A DNA stretch of 64,000 nt from Tahibacter aquaticus (GTDB taxonomy: Bacteria > Pseudomonadota > Gammaproteobacteria > Xanthomonadales > Rhodanobacteraceae). The position numbers and the translations under genes were made by a program. Shown here piece after piece: positions 50,468 to 59,608 of this stretch. Numbering within the stretch: the first letter of the stretch is position 1; every line of letters starts with the position of its first letter. The stretch covers positions 328,452 to 392,451 of the forward strand of contig NZ_SNZH01000006.1 of NCBI RefSeq assembly GCF_004363655.1. The letters are read 5' to 3'. Under the pieces are notes generated by a model. That model did not search any database. It was not told where the DNA came from and worked only from the letters and a program-made list of their open reading frames with translations.

Positions 50468-50965
50468 GTGCATTCCCGTTTGAAAGTAAGCGAGCCCGTC
50501 GTCGCGACGGAACCGCGATAATGGTCGAAGTCCTCAGGGGCGATGCGCCGCAGCCGGTTGCGATGGCGGTTGTCGAGCCTGTGTCCGGCGGCGGTACATG
50601 CAGAACCGGCCCGGTCCCCAGCCGCGAGGACAGCGCGGCACCGTGGCGGTCTGTGGCCAGCATGGGCGGTGTGGGCGGGCAGGGCATTCCATAATGCTTA
50701 CAGCGCCATTCCACGACGATGGAAAAGGCGTTCCAGATTGGCTCGCGACACGACAAGATCGGGTGCAGGCCGAGGAACAAGCCCGGCCGCAGAATTGCCA
50801 CTCTGGAAATGCCGAATCCGCACGCTGGCGCCGGCGCGCAAACGCTCGGAGCGTCCTGCTCAGCTCTGCGGCGACAGGCTTATGCATGCGCATGCGTGGA
50901 GAATTTTCCCAGGGCAGTGACAATCCTTTTCACGCGTACGTTGCCCGCGTCCGGCATAGGGTCGT
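50468..50965. other. Intergenic region, 498 bp
   Basis: No gene, repeat or clear regulatory site was recognised. Short ORFs on both strands lack protein-like composition or ribosome binding sites. Confidence 0.5.
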
Positions 50966-51480
50966 TTGATGCTGCTGTCGCTGCTTTACTCGCTGGCTGC
51001 CTGTAACGCGCCGCCGCCGGCCAAGGCGCCGGCTGTCGCGGTCAAGGTCATCGCGGTGCAGGCACAGGATCTGCGCCTGCACCGCGATTTCGCCGGACAG
51101 GTGTCCCGTTCCGAAGAAACCCGCCTGCGCTCCCGTGTCGGCGGCGTGCTGGTCGGCAAGTATGTCCACACGGCCAAGGGGTGAAGCGCGGCCAGCGCGT
51201 GTTCGCCATCGATCCGCGCGAACTGCTGGCCCGGCAGAGCAGCACTGCCGCACCGCTGGCCCCGGCCCGCGCCGACCTGGCGCGCCCCCGGCCGCTGCTG
51301 CGCGAGAACGCCATCGCGCACCAGGTCTACGACAATGCCGTCGCGGCCGAACATGCGGCGCAGGCCAGGGTGGACGCTGGCCAGGCCACCAGGCTGTCGT
51401 ACCGCTCGGGTGGACAGCGAAATCGGCCGCGCCAGGAAATCGCCGAAATCTGTGCAACCAAATTGTCGCTGGCGGCATCA
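50966..51480 (+). pseudogene. Decayed RND/HlyD-type efflux adaptor gene
   Basis: The first frame (50966-51184) encodes a lipoprotein-like start (SLAAC) and a typical adaptor beginning, DLRLHRDFAGQVSRSEETRL then VGGVLVGKYVHTAKG, and stops at TGA. Continuing one base back (GTG at 51181) the match resumes as VKRGQRVFAIDPREL and RENAIAHQVYDNAVAAEHAA. A further shift gives VDSEIGRAR, the second lipoyl half. At least two frameshifts and loss of the 3' half make it non-functional. No permease remnant was found beside it. Confidence 0.75.
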
Positions 51481-51641
51481 ATGCCGCAGCAGGCTGCTGC
51501 GGCTGTACGCAATGGCGCAGCAAAACCCGCGCGAGACCGCACTGCCCGGCGGCGCGCTGTTGCCGTCGCGCCGGATGGCCGGACAGCCTGCACACTGGCC
51601 CTGTGTCAAACGGCTATTCCGTTCCCTTCCAAGGAAAAAGC

Positions 51642-52178
51642 ATGACCTTGTTTCGCCGTGGCATTCGTACCGCTCTACTGGCATTGGCGCTGTTGGCTGC
51701 GCAGGGGCTTGGCCCGGCTGCGGCACAGGATGGCACTGCCGATGCTGCCCTGACCGCAACCATCGCGGCGCTGGACAAGAAACTATTCGATGCCTACAAC
51801 GCCTGCGACATCCCGGCGTTCACCGCGCTGTTCTCGCCCAGCGTCGAGTTCTACCACGACAAAGGCGGCGCCACTTTCGATCGCGAAACCGTGGTCGCCA
51901 ACACGCAGAAATACATCTGCGGCAAGGTCCGCCGCGAACTGCTGCCGGCAACGCTGAAGATTTATCCGATAAAAGACTTCGGCGCGATCGAAGAAGGCGA
52001 ACACCGCTTCTGCGAACTGGCCAGTGGCCAGTGCGAAGGCAGCGCCAGATTCCTCATGATCTGGAAGCAGGAAGCACAGGGCTGGCAGCTCACGCGCGTG
52101 GTCAGCTTCGGCCATCGCGCCTTGAGCGAGAAAGAAAAATCCGAGCTGCAGCCAACCAAGGCAGCCGCGGCGCACTGA
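51642..52178 (+). CDS. Secreted NTF2-like (DUF4440) protein
   Basis: 178 aa from the ATG at 51642 with AAGGAAAAAG upstream. The signal peptide ends near AAA-QD. The mature part has the SnoaL/DUF4440 pattern: DKKLFDAYNACDIPAFTALF, SVEFYHDKGG and WKQEAQGWQLTRVVSFGHR. The precise activity is unknown; such folds are small pockets used in varied roles. Its 3' end is duplicated at 62702-62784. A 10-bp-arm hairpin follows the stop. Confidence 0.8.
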   Translation: MTLFRRGIRTALLALALLAAQGLGPAAAQDGTADAALTATIAALDKKLFDAYNACDIPAFTALFSPSVEFYHDKGGATFDRETVVANTQKYICGKVRRELLPATLKIYPIKDFGAIEEGEHRFCELASGQCEGSARFLMIWKQEAQGWQLTRVVSFGHRALSEKEKSELQPTKAAAAH

Positions 52179-52188
52179 CGCAAAAGCA

Positions 52189-52218
52189 TGCCTGTCCGTG
52201 CACCGGTGCGGACAGGCA
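52189..52218 (+). terminator. Hairpin after the NTF2-like gene
   Basis: TGCCTGTCCG and CGGACAGGCA, perfect 10-bp arms around TGCACCGGTG. No T-run follows, so it may be rho-assisted or RNA-stabilising rather than a classical terminator. Confidence 0.5.
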
Positions 52219-52348
52219 GCTGACCGGGTCCGCAACGGCAAGCCGATGCCATCCGGCACGGCGCTCCCCGCGGCAGCGAGGGCGCGCTGGAGCGCCTGCT
52301 CGCTGCCGCAACTCCCGCCGGGGAAGCGGCGGCAGCGTTCCCCTGCCG

Positions 52349-54643
52349 TTACGGCGTATTGGTCGCCCCCGGCGTAGCCGTCGCCTGGAAGCCCCAGGTG
52401 CCGGCGCCGTCGACGGAGCGTCCGTACGACACATTGGTGGTCTGCTGGCCGAACGTGATGGTGTCGATGGCGATGGTGCCGTCGCTCGAATACAGGCCTA
52501 CCGATTCGCCCGACTTGCTCAGCTTGAAGCCCGCATGCGTAGGGCCCTGTGCGGCCTCGTCGTCGGCCCAGACCAGCAGATAGCCATGCGCGGGAATGCT
52601 GACACCGGCGGGGAAGGTCCACAGCGTCGGCGTGGCCAGGTTGTCGGTGAGGTGCAGGCCGCCCATGTCGACGGCGGTGTCGTTCGGATTGAAAATCTCT
52701 ATCCAGTCTTCAAAGCCGCCCGGTTCGTCGGGATCAGGCAGGCTGGTGTTGTCTGCCATCAGCTCGTTGATGAACAGCACGGGCGGCGTGCCGGGTTCGT
52801 CGACGGCCGCCTGGTTGGCAGTGCCCGGCGTAGGCCGGTTGGTAGTGGCCCAGGCGCCTTCGCCGTCCGGCAGGCGTGCCAGCGCGCGATTGGCGTTCAA
52901 GGCCGGATAGACGATGGTGTCGATCAGGGTAGACGGACTCTGGTACAGATACAGCGTGCCGCCGGCGGGATTGAGGCTGAAGCTCGCGTGGTTGCTGCCC
53001 TGCGCAGGCTGGCCGTCCAGCCACAGGGTGAGGAACTGGCCGTCGTCGAGGTTGCCCGTCGGCAGCGCCCAGCGCGTGGGGTTGGACGGATCGTCGCTGA
53101 GATACAGGCCCGACAGGCTGACCAGGCCGGGGCCGAGGTTGTACAGCTCGATCCAGGGGTCGTAGTCGCCGTTGCCGTCCTGTAGCGTCGAGGTGTTCAG
53201 TGACATCAGTTCGTTGAGCTGTATATCACTCTTCGCCGCCAGGCCATTGAGCTGGGCATTCAGGAAACTCGCGCGCTGGGTGACGAAATTGCGCAGGCCG
53301 TAGATCGTGTTGCCGGACGTGATGTCGTTGTAGAGGTTCGCGTCGAATTGTTGAATCGTATAGAACTTGCGCGGATCGGCGACGACGTCGGGACGGATCA
53401 GCGCCGCGATGCGGTCGATTTCCGCCTGCATGGCTGCGGTATCGAAACCGCTGCGCAGCATCTGGGCCAGGTCGCGCAGGTAGCGGCGCTGGTACTTCGG
53501 CACCGCGAACAGCTTGCTCAGCAGAGGACGCGGCTGGCTTGACGTCGGCGTCGGTACGAACAGCGCTGCCAGCTGGGTCATATTGCCGCTGGCACCGAAG
53601 CGGAAACTGCCGAAGGCCATGTTCGCGTCCCACAAGATATGCGTCATCTTGCCGTTGTCGCTGCGGTCGTACAGATAGTAGTTGTGCGCAGAGCCGGTAT
53701 ACGAATCCAGATGGGCGAACAGGTTCGATACGGCCAGGCCGTTCAGGATGTCGGGCACATCGGCAATCGGCTCGAAGGCCGCTGGCAGGCTTGCCGTCGT
53801 CGTGTTGTTCAGCACATCGACAAATTGGATCAGCTGGCCGAAGTCGTTTCCTTCTTCGTTGGTCTTCAGCTGGTAGTGCGCGAAATACGGTGTCGGCGAC
53901 GTGCCCAGCCAGGTCAGGTCGGAGCCGAAATCGGCGCTGGGATCGGTCACATCGTCCGGTGCCGCGCCTTTCCACAGGTTGCCGTCGTCGCCGCTGCCGA
54001 AGCGTGACTTGAGCAGCGTCTTGTCGACCTGCTCCACGGCCGAGTAGAGCCCGTAGTAAGCACCGTTGATGTACAGCCGGCAATGTACGACGCGCACCGC
54101 GGTCGGCACGAACCGGCGCGCGAAGTCCATGAACAGCTTCTCGCGCATCAGGGTCGGGTCGTAGACGCTGTTGTTGAGATTGAGCTTTTTCAGCTCGTAG
54201 AACGCGGTTTCCCGATTGCCCGGCGTTTCGGGCGGATCGAAATAGTTGAAATCGATCTTGAACGATTTCTTGGTGCCGGGATAACTGAAGGACGAATGCC
54301 CCTTCATGCGCACGCCGACCTTGCCGAACTGGATGCCCTGAGATTCGAACGAGGCCGGAAACGCCGGATCGGTGCTGTCGGTATCGTGGGCGTTGTACAG
54401 GGTCTGGTACCAGTTCGGATCGGGAAAGACGATGCGGATCTCGCGGACCTGGCGGTCGTCGAAAAAGGCGTCCGATGTCAGGCAGGGCACTGCAGCGGAA
54501 GGCGCGTCGAAAGCGTTGTCGAAAATCCGCTCGCCGCAGACCGGCGCGGCCTGCGCTACCTGCCAGCAGCCGGCCAGCAATAGCAGAAACGAAAACACGC
54601 CCAGCCGATCGGTGGAAATTTTCACGCTACGGAAATTCTTCAT
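52349..54643 (-). CDS. Secreted CotH-kinase-family protein with two lamin-tail domains
   Basis: 764 aa from the ATG at 54643. The signal sequence (LGVFSFLLLLAGCWQVAQA) could be lipoprotein (LAGC) or type I. The CotH domain (about 65-480) shows VRMKGHSSFSYPGTKKSFKI, KLNLNNSVYDPTLMREKL and HILWDANMAFGSF, whose D-x-N is the metal-binding motif of this protein-kinase-like fold. Two lamin-tail (LTD) domains follow, each opening with LNELM/INELM and containing DPWIELYN or DWIEIFN. CotH proteins phosphorylate secreted proteins in Bacillus; a target is not evident here. Confidence 0.87.
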   Translation of the reverse strand: MKNFRSVKISTDRLGVFSFLLLLAGCWQVAQAAPVCGERIFDNAFDAPSAAVPCLTSDAFFDDRQVREIRIVFPDPNWYQTLYNAHDTDSTDPAFPASFESQGIQFGKVGVRMKGHSSFSYPGTKKSFKIDFNYFDPPETPGNRETAFYELKKLNLNNSVYDPTLMREKLFMDFARRFVPTAVRVVHCRLYINGAYYGLYSAVEQVDKTLLKSRFGSGDDGNLWKGAAPDDVTDPSADFGSDLTWLGTSPTPYFAHYQLKTNEEGNDFGQLIQFVDVLNNTTTASLPAAFEPIADVPDILNGLAVSNLFAHLDSYTGSAHNYYLYDRSDNGKMTHILWDANMAFGSFRFGASGNMTQLAALFVPTPTSSQPRPLLSKLFAVPKYQRRYLRDLAQMLRSGFDTAAMQAEIDRIAALIRPDVVADPRKFYTIQQFDANLYNDITSGNTIYGLRNFVTQRASFLNAQLNGLAAKSDIQLNELMSLNTSTLQDGNGDYDPWIELYNLGPGLVSLSGLYLSDDPSNPTRWALPTGNLDDGQFLTLWLDGQPAQGSNHASFSLNPAGGTLYLYQSPSTLIDTIVYPALNANRALARLPDGEGAWATTNRPTPGTANQAAVDEPGTPPVLFINELMADNTSLPDPDEPGGFEDWIEIFNPNDTAVDMGGLHLTDNLATPTLWTFPAGVSIPAHGYLLVWADDEAAQGPTHAGFKLSKSGESVGLYSSDGTIAIDTITFGQQTTNVSYGRSVDGAGTWGFQATATPGATNTP

Positions 54644-55221
54644 GGATTTTTGTCCGGGACGGTATCCAGTACAGCGATGCACGGCGCGAGGCAGGGCTTG
54701 CGCCGAAACCTTTTCCGGGCCGATCACACACTGCGGCGAGTATGTCACCGTACTGTCATAAACACAGTGTTGGCCAGTCCCTTGCGGCAGGTCGGGTGCG
54801 ACAATTTGCAAAGACACGGCCACGGGATTGGGTGGAATCCGCCGGGTGTTCAGCAGGCTGGGGAAAGTGCCGCAACGCCGCCGGCGGTGCCCCGCGGGCT
54901 GGCGATCGTTCGATGAGCGTCGGCGAAGGCTTTTTACGCTTTGCTAGCCAAGGCTGCCGGGGACTGCCGAGGACTGCCGATTGCAGCTGGGCGGGGGGCG
55001 GCGGCCACCGCAAGCGGCCATGGACACGATGAACACTGCTGGCGAATGTTGCGCCAGGCCAGGAACGGCATTGGCCGGCGAACGGCGCTGCGCTGTTGCA
55101 TATGCGTCAATCGCTGTGATGTACACTTTTGCTTGACGCATTCGCCGATTCGCGCCAGAGTCGCCCGGCGCCGTAGTCCATCGCCGCGGCCGCCGCATCG
55201 CATACTCATCGGAGGGGGCTC
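54644..55221. other. Divergent intergenic region, 578 bp
   Basis: Separates the CotH-family gene (-) and the LodA-like gene (+). No coding sequence is supported. TTGCAT and TACACT near 55096-55127 are 20 bp apart, so no promoter is called. Confidence 0.5.
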
Positions 55222-57090
55222 ATGAGTCGCAGCACCACGCCGGACGAGCGCATCGTCCATGCCAAGATCCACCCGGCCATCGGCATCGCCCGCGTCGGCA
55301 ATTCCCGCGCGGAAGACGGCTACTACATCGGTCCGCAAGTGGCCGAGCCGTCACCGCAGCCACCGGGCAGCTATCGCGACGCCAGCGGTGCGCTGAAGCG
55401 CGAAGTGGCCCAGTTCCGCATCTACGGCTACAACGCCGCCGGCCGCGTGGTGCGCGAGCTGCACATGGGCGAGGGTGTCGAGATCGAATGGACCGTCGAG
55501 CTGGCCAACCACAAGGCCGCCTGGTACAACTTCGAGCTAGCGCTGGACATTCCCGAAGCCTTGACCGCCACGCCGTCGACGCGCCGCAATGCCACTGTGC
55601 AGGGGCCGGCACGCAGCAGGCTGTCCATTACGCCCACGCCGCGGCGCATCGACAGTCCGGCGGCGCAAGGCGCGCAATACCATTTCGACGACGGCCGTTT
55701 CCTCGGCATCGCCGTCGAGCTGGGCGAACTGCGCACCGATGCACAGGGCCGCCTGCTCGTATTCGGTGGCTACGGCAAGTCGGCCTCGATCGACAACCAG
55801 CCGCCCGTCACCTTCGCCAACAACGACGGCTGGTACGACGACACCAGCGACGGTCCGGTGACGGCGCGGGTCAGGCTCGACGGCGACGAACTCGACGTCG
55901 CGCCGGCCTGGGTCGTGGTCGCGCCGCCGAACTACGGCCCGCAGCAGAAATCCGTGCGCACCATGTACGCGCTGATGACCGACATGGCGATCCAGGCCGG
56001 CCAGCTGCCGGCACCGGTCCGGCCGTCGTTCCAGCACGACCTGCTGCCCATCTTCACCGCGCTGTGCGACCTGCAATGGATGAATGCCGGTTTTGCTGCC
56101 GGCTTCGGCTACGGCATGCCGCAGCATTTCCTCGATCCGGCCTATCTGCACAAGCTGGCGCAGCCCGGCGATACCTACAAGGAATTGCGGCGCACCGTGG
56201 CGAACGCATTCCGCAATCCGCTGGACCAGGACATCTCGCTGAAGCCCTGGCCCTGGGTCTATGGCGATGCGATGGACGTGCCCATGCCGCCGATACCACG
56301 CGCCATGACGGCATTGACCACGACGCAGCTCGCCCTGCTCGACCGTTGGGCCAACGGCGAATTCATTGCCGACTACGATCCCGCCGCCCGGCCGCCACGC
56401 TGCATCGACGAGGTAGCGCCGGCTGCGCAGCCGGCGATGCTCGACCGCGCCGCGCTGGAATTCTGCCTCGCCGACGCTTTCCATCCTGGCTGCGAAATGA
56501 CCTGGCCGGTGCGCCACGCCAGCATGTATCTCGAACCGTATCGCTGGCGCCACCGCGCCCCGGACAACCCCGAGCCTGACTACGGCAGCACGCTGACGCC
56601 GGCCGAAGCGAACTCCTACGACGGCCCGCTCTACGCCCAGTTTGCCGGTTCGATCACGCGCTGGATGGCGATTCCCTGGCAGACCGACACCGCCAGCTGC
56701 CGTTCCGGTTATCAGCCCAACTACGATCCCTACCTGCCTACGTTCTGGCCTGCGCGTGTGCCAAACCAGGTGCTGGATGTGGAAAATTACGCAAAAGTGA
56801 TGGATCTCGCATTGTCGCGCGAAGAACGCCTGGCCGCCTTCAACAAGCGCTCGGACTGGGACCGCACACTCGGCGTCGGCTACGAGAACCAGCTGGTCAA
56901 CATGGTCGAGCATTTCGATCGGCAGGGCATCGTCGAAGTGCGGCCCGGCATTGCAGACGACGCCGATTTCCCGCCGCTGATGCAGGTCGAAGACCAGGGC
57001 GGCCAGGATATGAGCGAGGCAGAACGCATCTCCACCGATGCCCGCATGCGCCAGCTTGCGCGCATAGGAACGCCGACCACCAGCGCCTGA
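55222..57090 (+). CDS. LodA/GoxA-family quinoprotein (CTQ amino-acid oxidase-like)
   Basis: 622 aa. The N-terminus (IHPAIGIARVGNS) and the C-terminal PWQTDTASCRSGYQPNYDP and FWPARVPNQVL are typical of LodA-like oxidases, whose cysteine tryptophylquinone cofactor is made from a Cys and a Trp of the chain. Cys493 with Asp489 four residues before matches LodA Cys516/Asp512. Trp509 is the best partner Trp but is closer than in LodA (65 residues apart), so the partner is uncertain. No signal peptide, as in LodA. LodB-like maturase follows 5 bp later. Substrate (Lys, Gly or other) unknown. Confidence 0.85.
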   Translation: MSRSTTPDERIVHAKIHPAIGIARVGNSRAEDGYYIGPQVAEPSPQPPGSYRDASGALKREVAQFRIYGYNAAGRVVRELHMGEGVEIEWTVELANHKAAWYNFELALDIPEALTATPSTRRNATVQGPARSRLSITPTPRRIDSPAAQGAQYHFDDGRFLGIAVELGELRTDAQGRLLVFGGYGKSASIDNQPPVTFANNDGWYDDTSDGPVTARVRLDGDELDVAPAWVVVAPPNYGPQQKSVRTMYALMTDMAIQAGQLPAPVRPSFQHDLLPIFTALCDLQWMNAGFAAGFGYGMPQHFLDPAYLHKLAQPGDTYKELRRTVANAFRNPLDQDISLKPWPWVYGDAMDVPMPPIPRAMTALTTTQLALLDRWANGEFIADYDPAARPPRCIDEVAPAAQPAMLDRAALEFCLADAFHPGCEMTWPVRHASMYLEPYRWRHRAPDNPEPDYGSTLTPAEANSYDGPLYAQFAGSITRWMAIPWQTDTASCRSGYQPNYDPYLPTFWPARVPNQVLDVENYAKVMDLALSREERLAAFNKRSDWDRTLGVGYENQLVNMVEHFDRQGIVEVRPGIADDADFPPLMQVEDQGGQDMSEAERISTDARMRQLARIGTPTTSA

Positions 57091-57095
57091 GCCGC

Positions 57096-58232
57096 ATGGC
57101 CGATAGCCGTTGGGACGCGATCGTTGTCGGCGCCGGGCCTGCGGGTGCGGCGCTGGCCTGCCGCCTGAGCCCGCAGCGCCGGGTGTTGCTGCTCGACCGC
57201 GCGCCGCTGCAGGCCTCGGGCCTGCCCCGCATCGGCGAGTCGCTGCCGGGCGCCGCGCGCTTGTTGCTGCAGCGCTGCGGCGCGTTCGAGCGTTTTCTCG
57301 CGGCAGGACATGCGCAACGCGGTGCGACCGTATCGCTGTGGGATAGCAACGAACCGCGCTGGTTCGATCATCTGCGCGATCCCCACGGCGCCGGCTGGCA
57401 CCTGGACCGCACGCGTTTCGATGCCGATATGCGCGCAAGCGCCGTTGACGCCGGGGCTGTACTGATCGGCGACTGCGGCGTGCTGCGCGCGACGCGGGAC
57501 GGCGGCCACTGGCAGATCGACTGCGATGCCTCGGGCGAGAGCCATCGCGCGCCCGTGCTTGTCGACGCGACGGGCCGCACGGCCGCCGTGGTGCGCCAGC
57601 TCGGCCTTGCGCGACGCATCGAAGACGAACTGATCTGCCTGCACGCCTACCTTCCCGCCGACATGGCCGACACCGACCAGTGCACGCGCATCTGCGCCGA
57701 CAGCAACGGCTGGTGGTACAGCGTGCGCGTGCCCTCGGGGCAGCGCGTGCTGGCCTTCCATCTCGATGCCGACGATGCGGAACTGCGCCGGCTCAAGACG
57801 CTGCCCTGCCTGCTGGAAAAGGCAAGGCGCCATGCACTGCTTGCCGCTGTGCTGCCGCTTCGCGCAGACGAAACCGTACATGCCCGGCCGGCCGCCAGTG
57901 CCGGACTCGATTGGGCCGCTCTGGCGCTGACCGCCCCCGGATTCTTCGTCATCGGCGATGCCGGGCTTTCCTTCGACCCTGTCGCTTCGCAAGGCATCTT
58001 CCATGCGCTCGCTTCCGCCGAATGCGCGGCCACGGCGATTCAGAATGCCGATGCGCCAGCCGCACGTAACGCGTTCATTGCCGAGATGACGACCGTCCAT
58101 GCGCATTATCGCCAGCGTTTGCGCGGCACCTACGCTGCGCCGATACGCTACGCGCAGCTGCCGTTCTGGGCGCGCCGATGGCGTGGGCCGGATCTGCGTT
58201 CGCACGAGTACGAGCACGCCGCGAAAGCCTGA
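57096..58232 (+). CDS. LodB-like FAD-dependent maturation protein
   Basis: 378 aa. It has an N-terminal FAD Rossmann motif VVGAGPAG (10-17), a GD motif in FFVIGDAGLSFDPVASQG and the tryptophan-halogenase/LodB-like layout. In characterised systems LodB is needed to form the CTQ cofactor of LodA. It starts 5 bp after the lodA-like stop, so the two form a bicistronic operon. Confidence 0.87.
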   Translation: MADSRWDAIVVGAGPAGAALACRLSPQRRVLLLDRAPLQASGLPRIGESLPGAARLLLQRCGAFERFLAAGHAQRGATVSLWDSNEPRWFDHLRDPHGAGWHLDRTRFDADMRASAVDAGAVLIGDCGVLRATRDGGHWQIDCDASGESHRAPVLVDATGRTAAVVRQLGLARRIEDELICLHAYLPADMADTDQCTRICADSNGWWYSVRVPSGQRVLAFHLDADDAELRRLKTLPCLLEKARRHALLAAVLPLRADETVHARPAASAGLDWAALALTAPGFFVIGDAGLSFDPVASQGIFHALASAECAATAIQNADAPAARNAFIAEMTTVHAHYRQRLRGTYAAPIRYAQLPFWARRWRGPDLRSHEYEHAAKA

Positions 58233-58375
58233 TCTCTCTTCACGACGGGCCAAGACCGTCGCAGCCGCGCCCTGGGCAAGATTCGCCAGGGCGCCGGACG
58301 TCGTTTGCGCGACCTTCCCGACGGCACCTGCCGGTGCCGACACGGCGGAGGGAAGAAACCAAAGTGTCCGGAGTC

Positions 58376-59608
58376 CTAAACGACGCTATTGGCCGTTTGC
58401 CGAATTCCCCGATTGTCGAACAAGCCCGCGGAAGATGCCTTGGGTGCGGCGCGCAGCAGCAGCCACTGCGCGTTCTCGCCGTCGCTGGGCGAGTGCGCAC
58501 TGCCTACGATCAGTTTGAATCGTGCCTTCAGCGCCGCATCGTGACGCAGGCTTTCGATCAACGGAATGCAGCGCGCGCCGACATGGTCCATGCGTCCATC
58601 GATCAGCGCGACCAGATGCTCGGTCTGTGTCCTGGCGATGATGGCGCGCGGCAGGGCGGCCAGGATGCGATCGCAGAGCAGCGACATGGCTTCGCTCGTC
58701 GGCAAGGCGCCGTCGTGCGCTTCGAGCCGGAAGGTCACCAGGGCGAAACCTTCCGTATCGCGTTGCCGCAGCCGGTCGGTAATGATCTGCGACAGCTGCG
58801 CGCGATTGGGCAGGCCGGTGTCTTTGTCGGTGAAGGCCATCTGGCGCACGCGCGATTCCATCTCCTGTGCGGCTACGCGCCGTGCGGCGAGGTGGCGCGC
58901 ATCACCCAGGGCGAACCAGATGCCGAAACCAAGAATGAGCAGCGCACTGACCGTGGTGGGCCAGGACAGCATGGCGGCGGGAAGGTCGTTACCGGCATAG
59001 CAGCGTGCTCCGTCCTCGAATACGGCAGCCGCCATGCCGGTGTAGTGCATGCCGACGACGGCGAGGCCCATGATCATGGCCGCACCGATGCGCAATGCAA
59101 CGTCTTTCCAGGTAGCGACTTCCTTGAGGTAGGCGATGATCAGCAGCGCCGCGCCCGACGCAACCACGGCGATCACGACAGATGCGGCAAACAGGCCAGG
59201 CTGGTAGCTGATGCCGGGCGTCATACGCATCGCGAACATGCCGCCGTAGTGCATCAGGCAGACGCCGAAGCCCATGACCAGCGCGCCTGCAACCAGCGTC
59301 AGTGCCGTGAGCCGGCCGTAGCCGACGATGTACAGCGCGATCGCGGACACGGCCACGGCCGCAACCCACGACAGAAACGTGATGCCGATGTCGTAGCTGA
59401 TCGGTACCGGCAACGAGAAGGCGATCATGCCGACGAAATGCATGGACCAGATTCCGGTTCCCATCGACACGGCCCCGCCGACCAGCCAGGGCTGGCGCTG
59501 GCGGTCACGTGCGCGCAGTCGTGTTGCGAACTCCAGTGCGACAAAGCCAGCCAGCGAGGCAATCAGATAGGACAGGGCAACAAGCCAGAAATCGTAGGTA
59601 CCTTGCAT
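58376..59608 (-). CDS. MHYT-domain membrane sensor with degenerate GGDEF domain
   Basis: 410 aa from the ATG at 59608 (GGAAGG upstream). Seven membrane spans include the three MHYT motifs MHFVGM (56-61), MHYGGM (119-124) and MHYTGM (187-192), proposed to bind copper and sense O2, CO or NO. A GGDEF-like domain starts at MAFTDKDTGLPNRAQL (about 257), but the signature reads RTQTEHLVAL (326-335) in place of GGDEF, so cyclic-di-GMP synthesis is unlikely. It may bind nucleotide or signal by contact. Confidence 0.85.
   Translation of the reverse strand: MQGTYDFWLVALSYLIASLAGFVALEFATRLRARDRQRQPWLVGGAVSMGTGIWSMHFVGMIAFSLPVPISYDIGITFLSWVAAVAVSAIALYIVGYGRLTALTLVAGALVMGFGVCLMHYGGMFAMRMTPGISYQPGLFAASVVIAVVASGAALLIIAYLKEVATWKDVALRIGAAMIMGLAVVGMHYTGMAAAVFEDGARCYAGNDLPAAMLSWPTTVSALLILGFGIWFALGDARHLAARRVAAQEMESRVRQMAFTDKDTGLPNRAQLSQIITDRLRQRDTEGFALVTFRLEAHDGALPTSEAMSLLCDRILAALPRAIIARTQTEHLVALIDGRMDHVGARCIPLIESLRHDAALKARFKLIVGSAHSPSDGENAQWLLLRAAPKASSAGLFDNRGIRQTANSVV

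Noticed and set aside
51135..51641. Long N-terminal extension of the NTF2-like protein
   Set aside because: It overlaps the decayed adaptor gene; the signal peptide and ribosome binding site fix the start at 51642.
55096..55138. Sigma-70 promoter before the LodA-like gene
   Set aside because: The candidate boxes have 20-bp or 13-bp spacing; no pair fits well.
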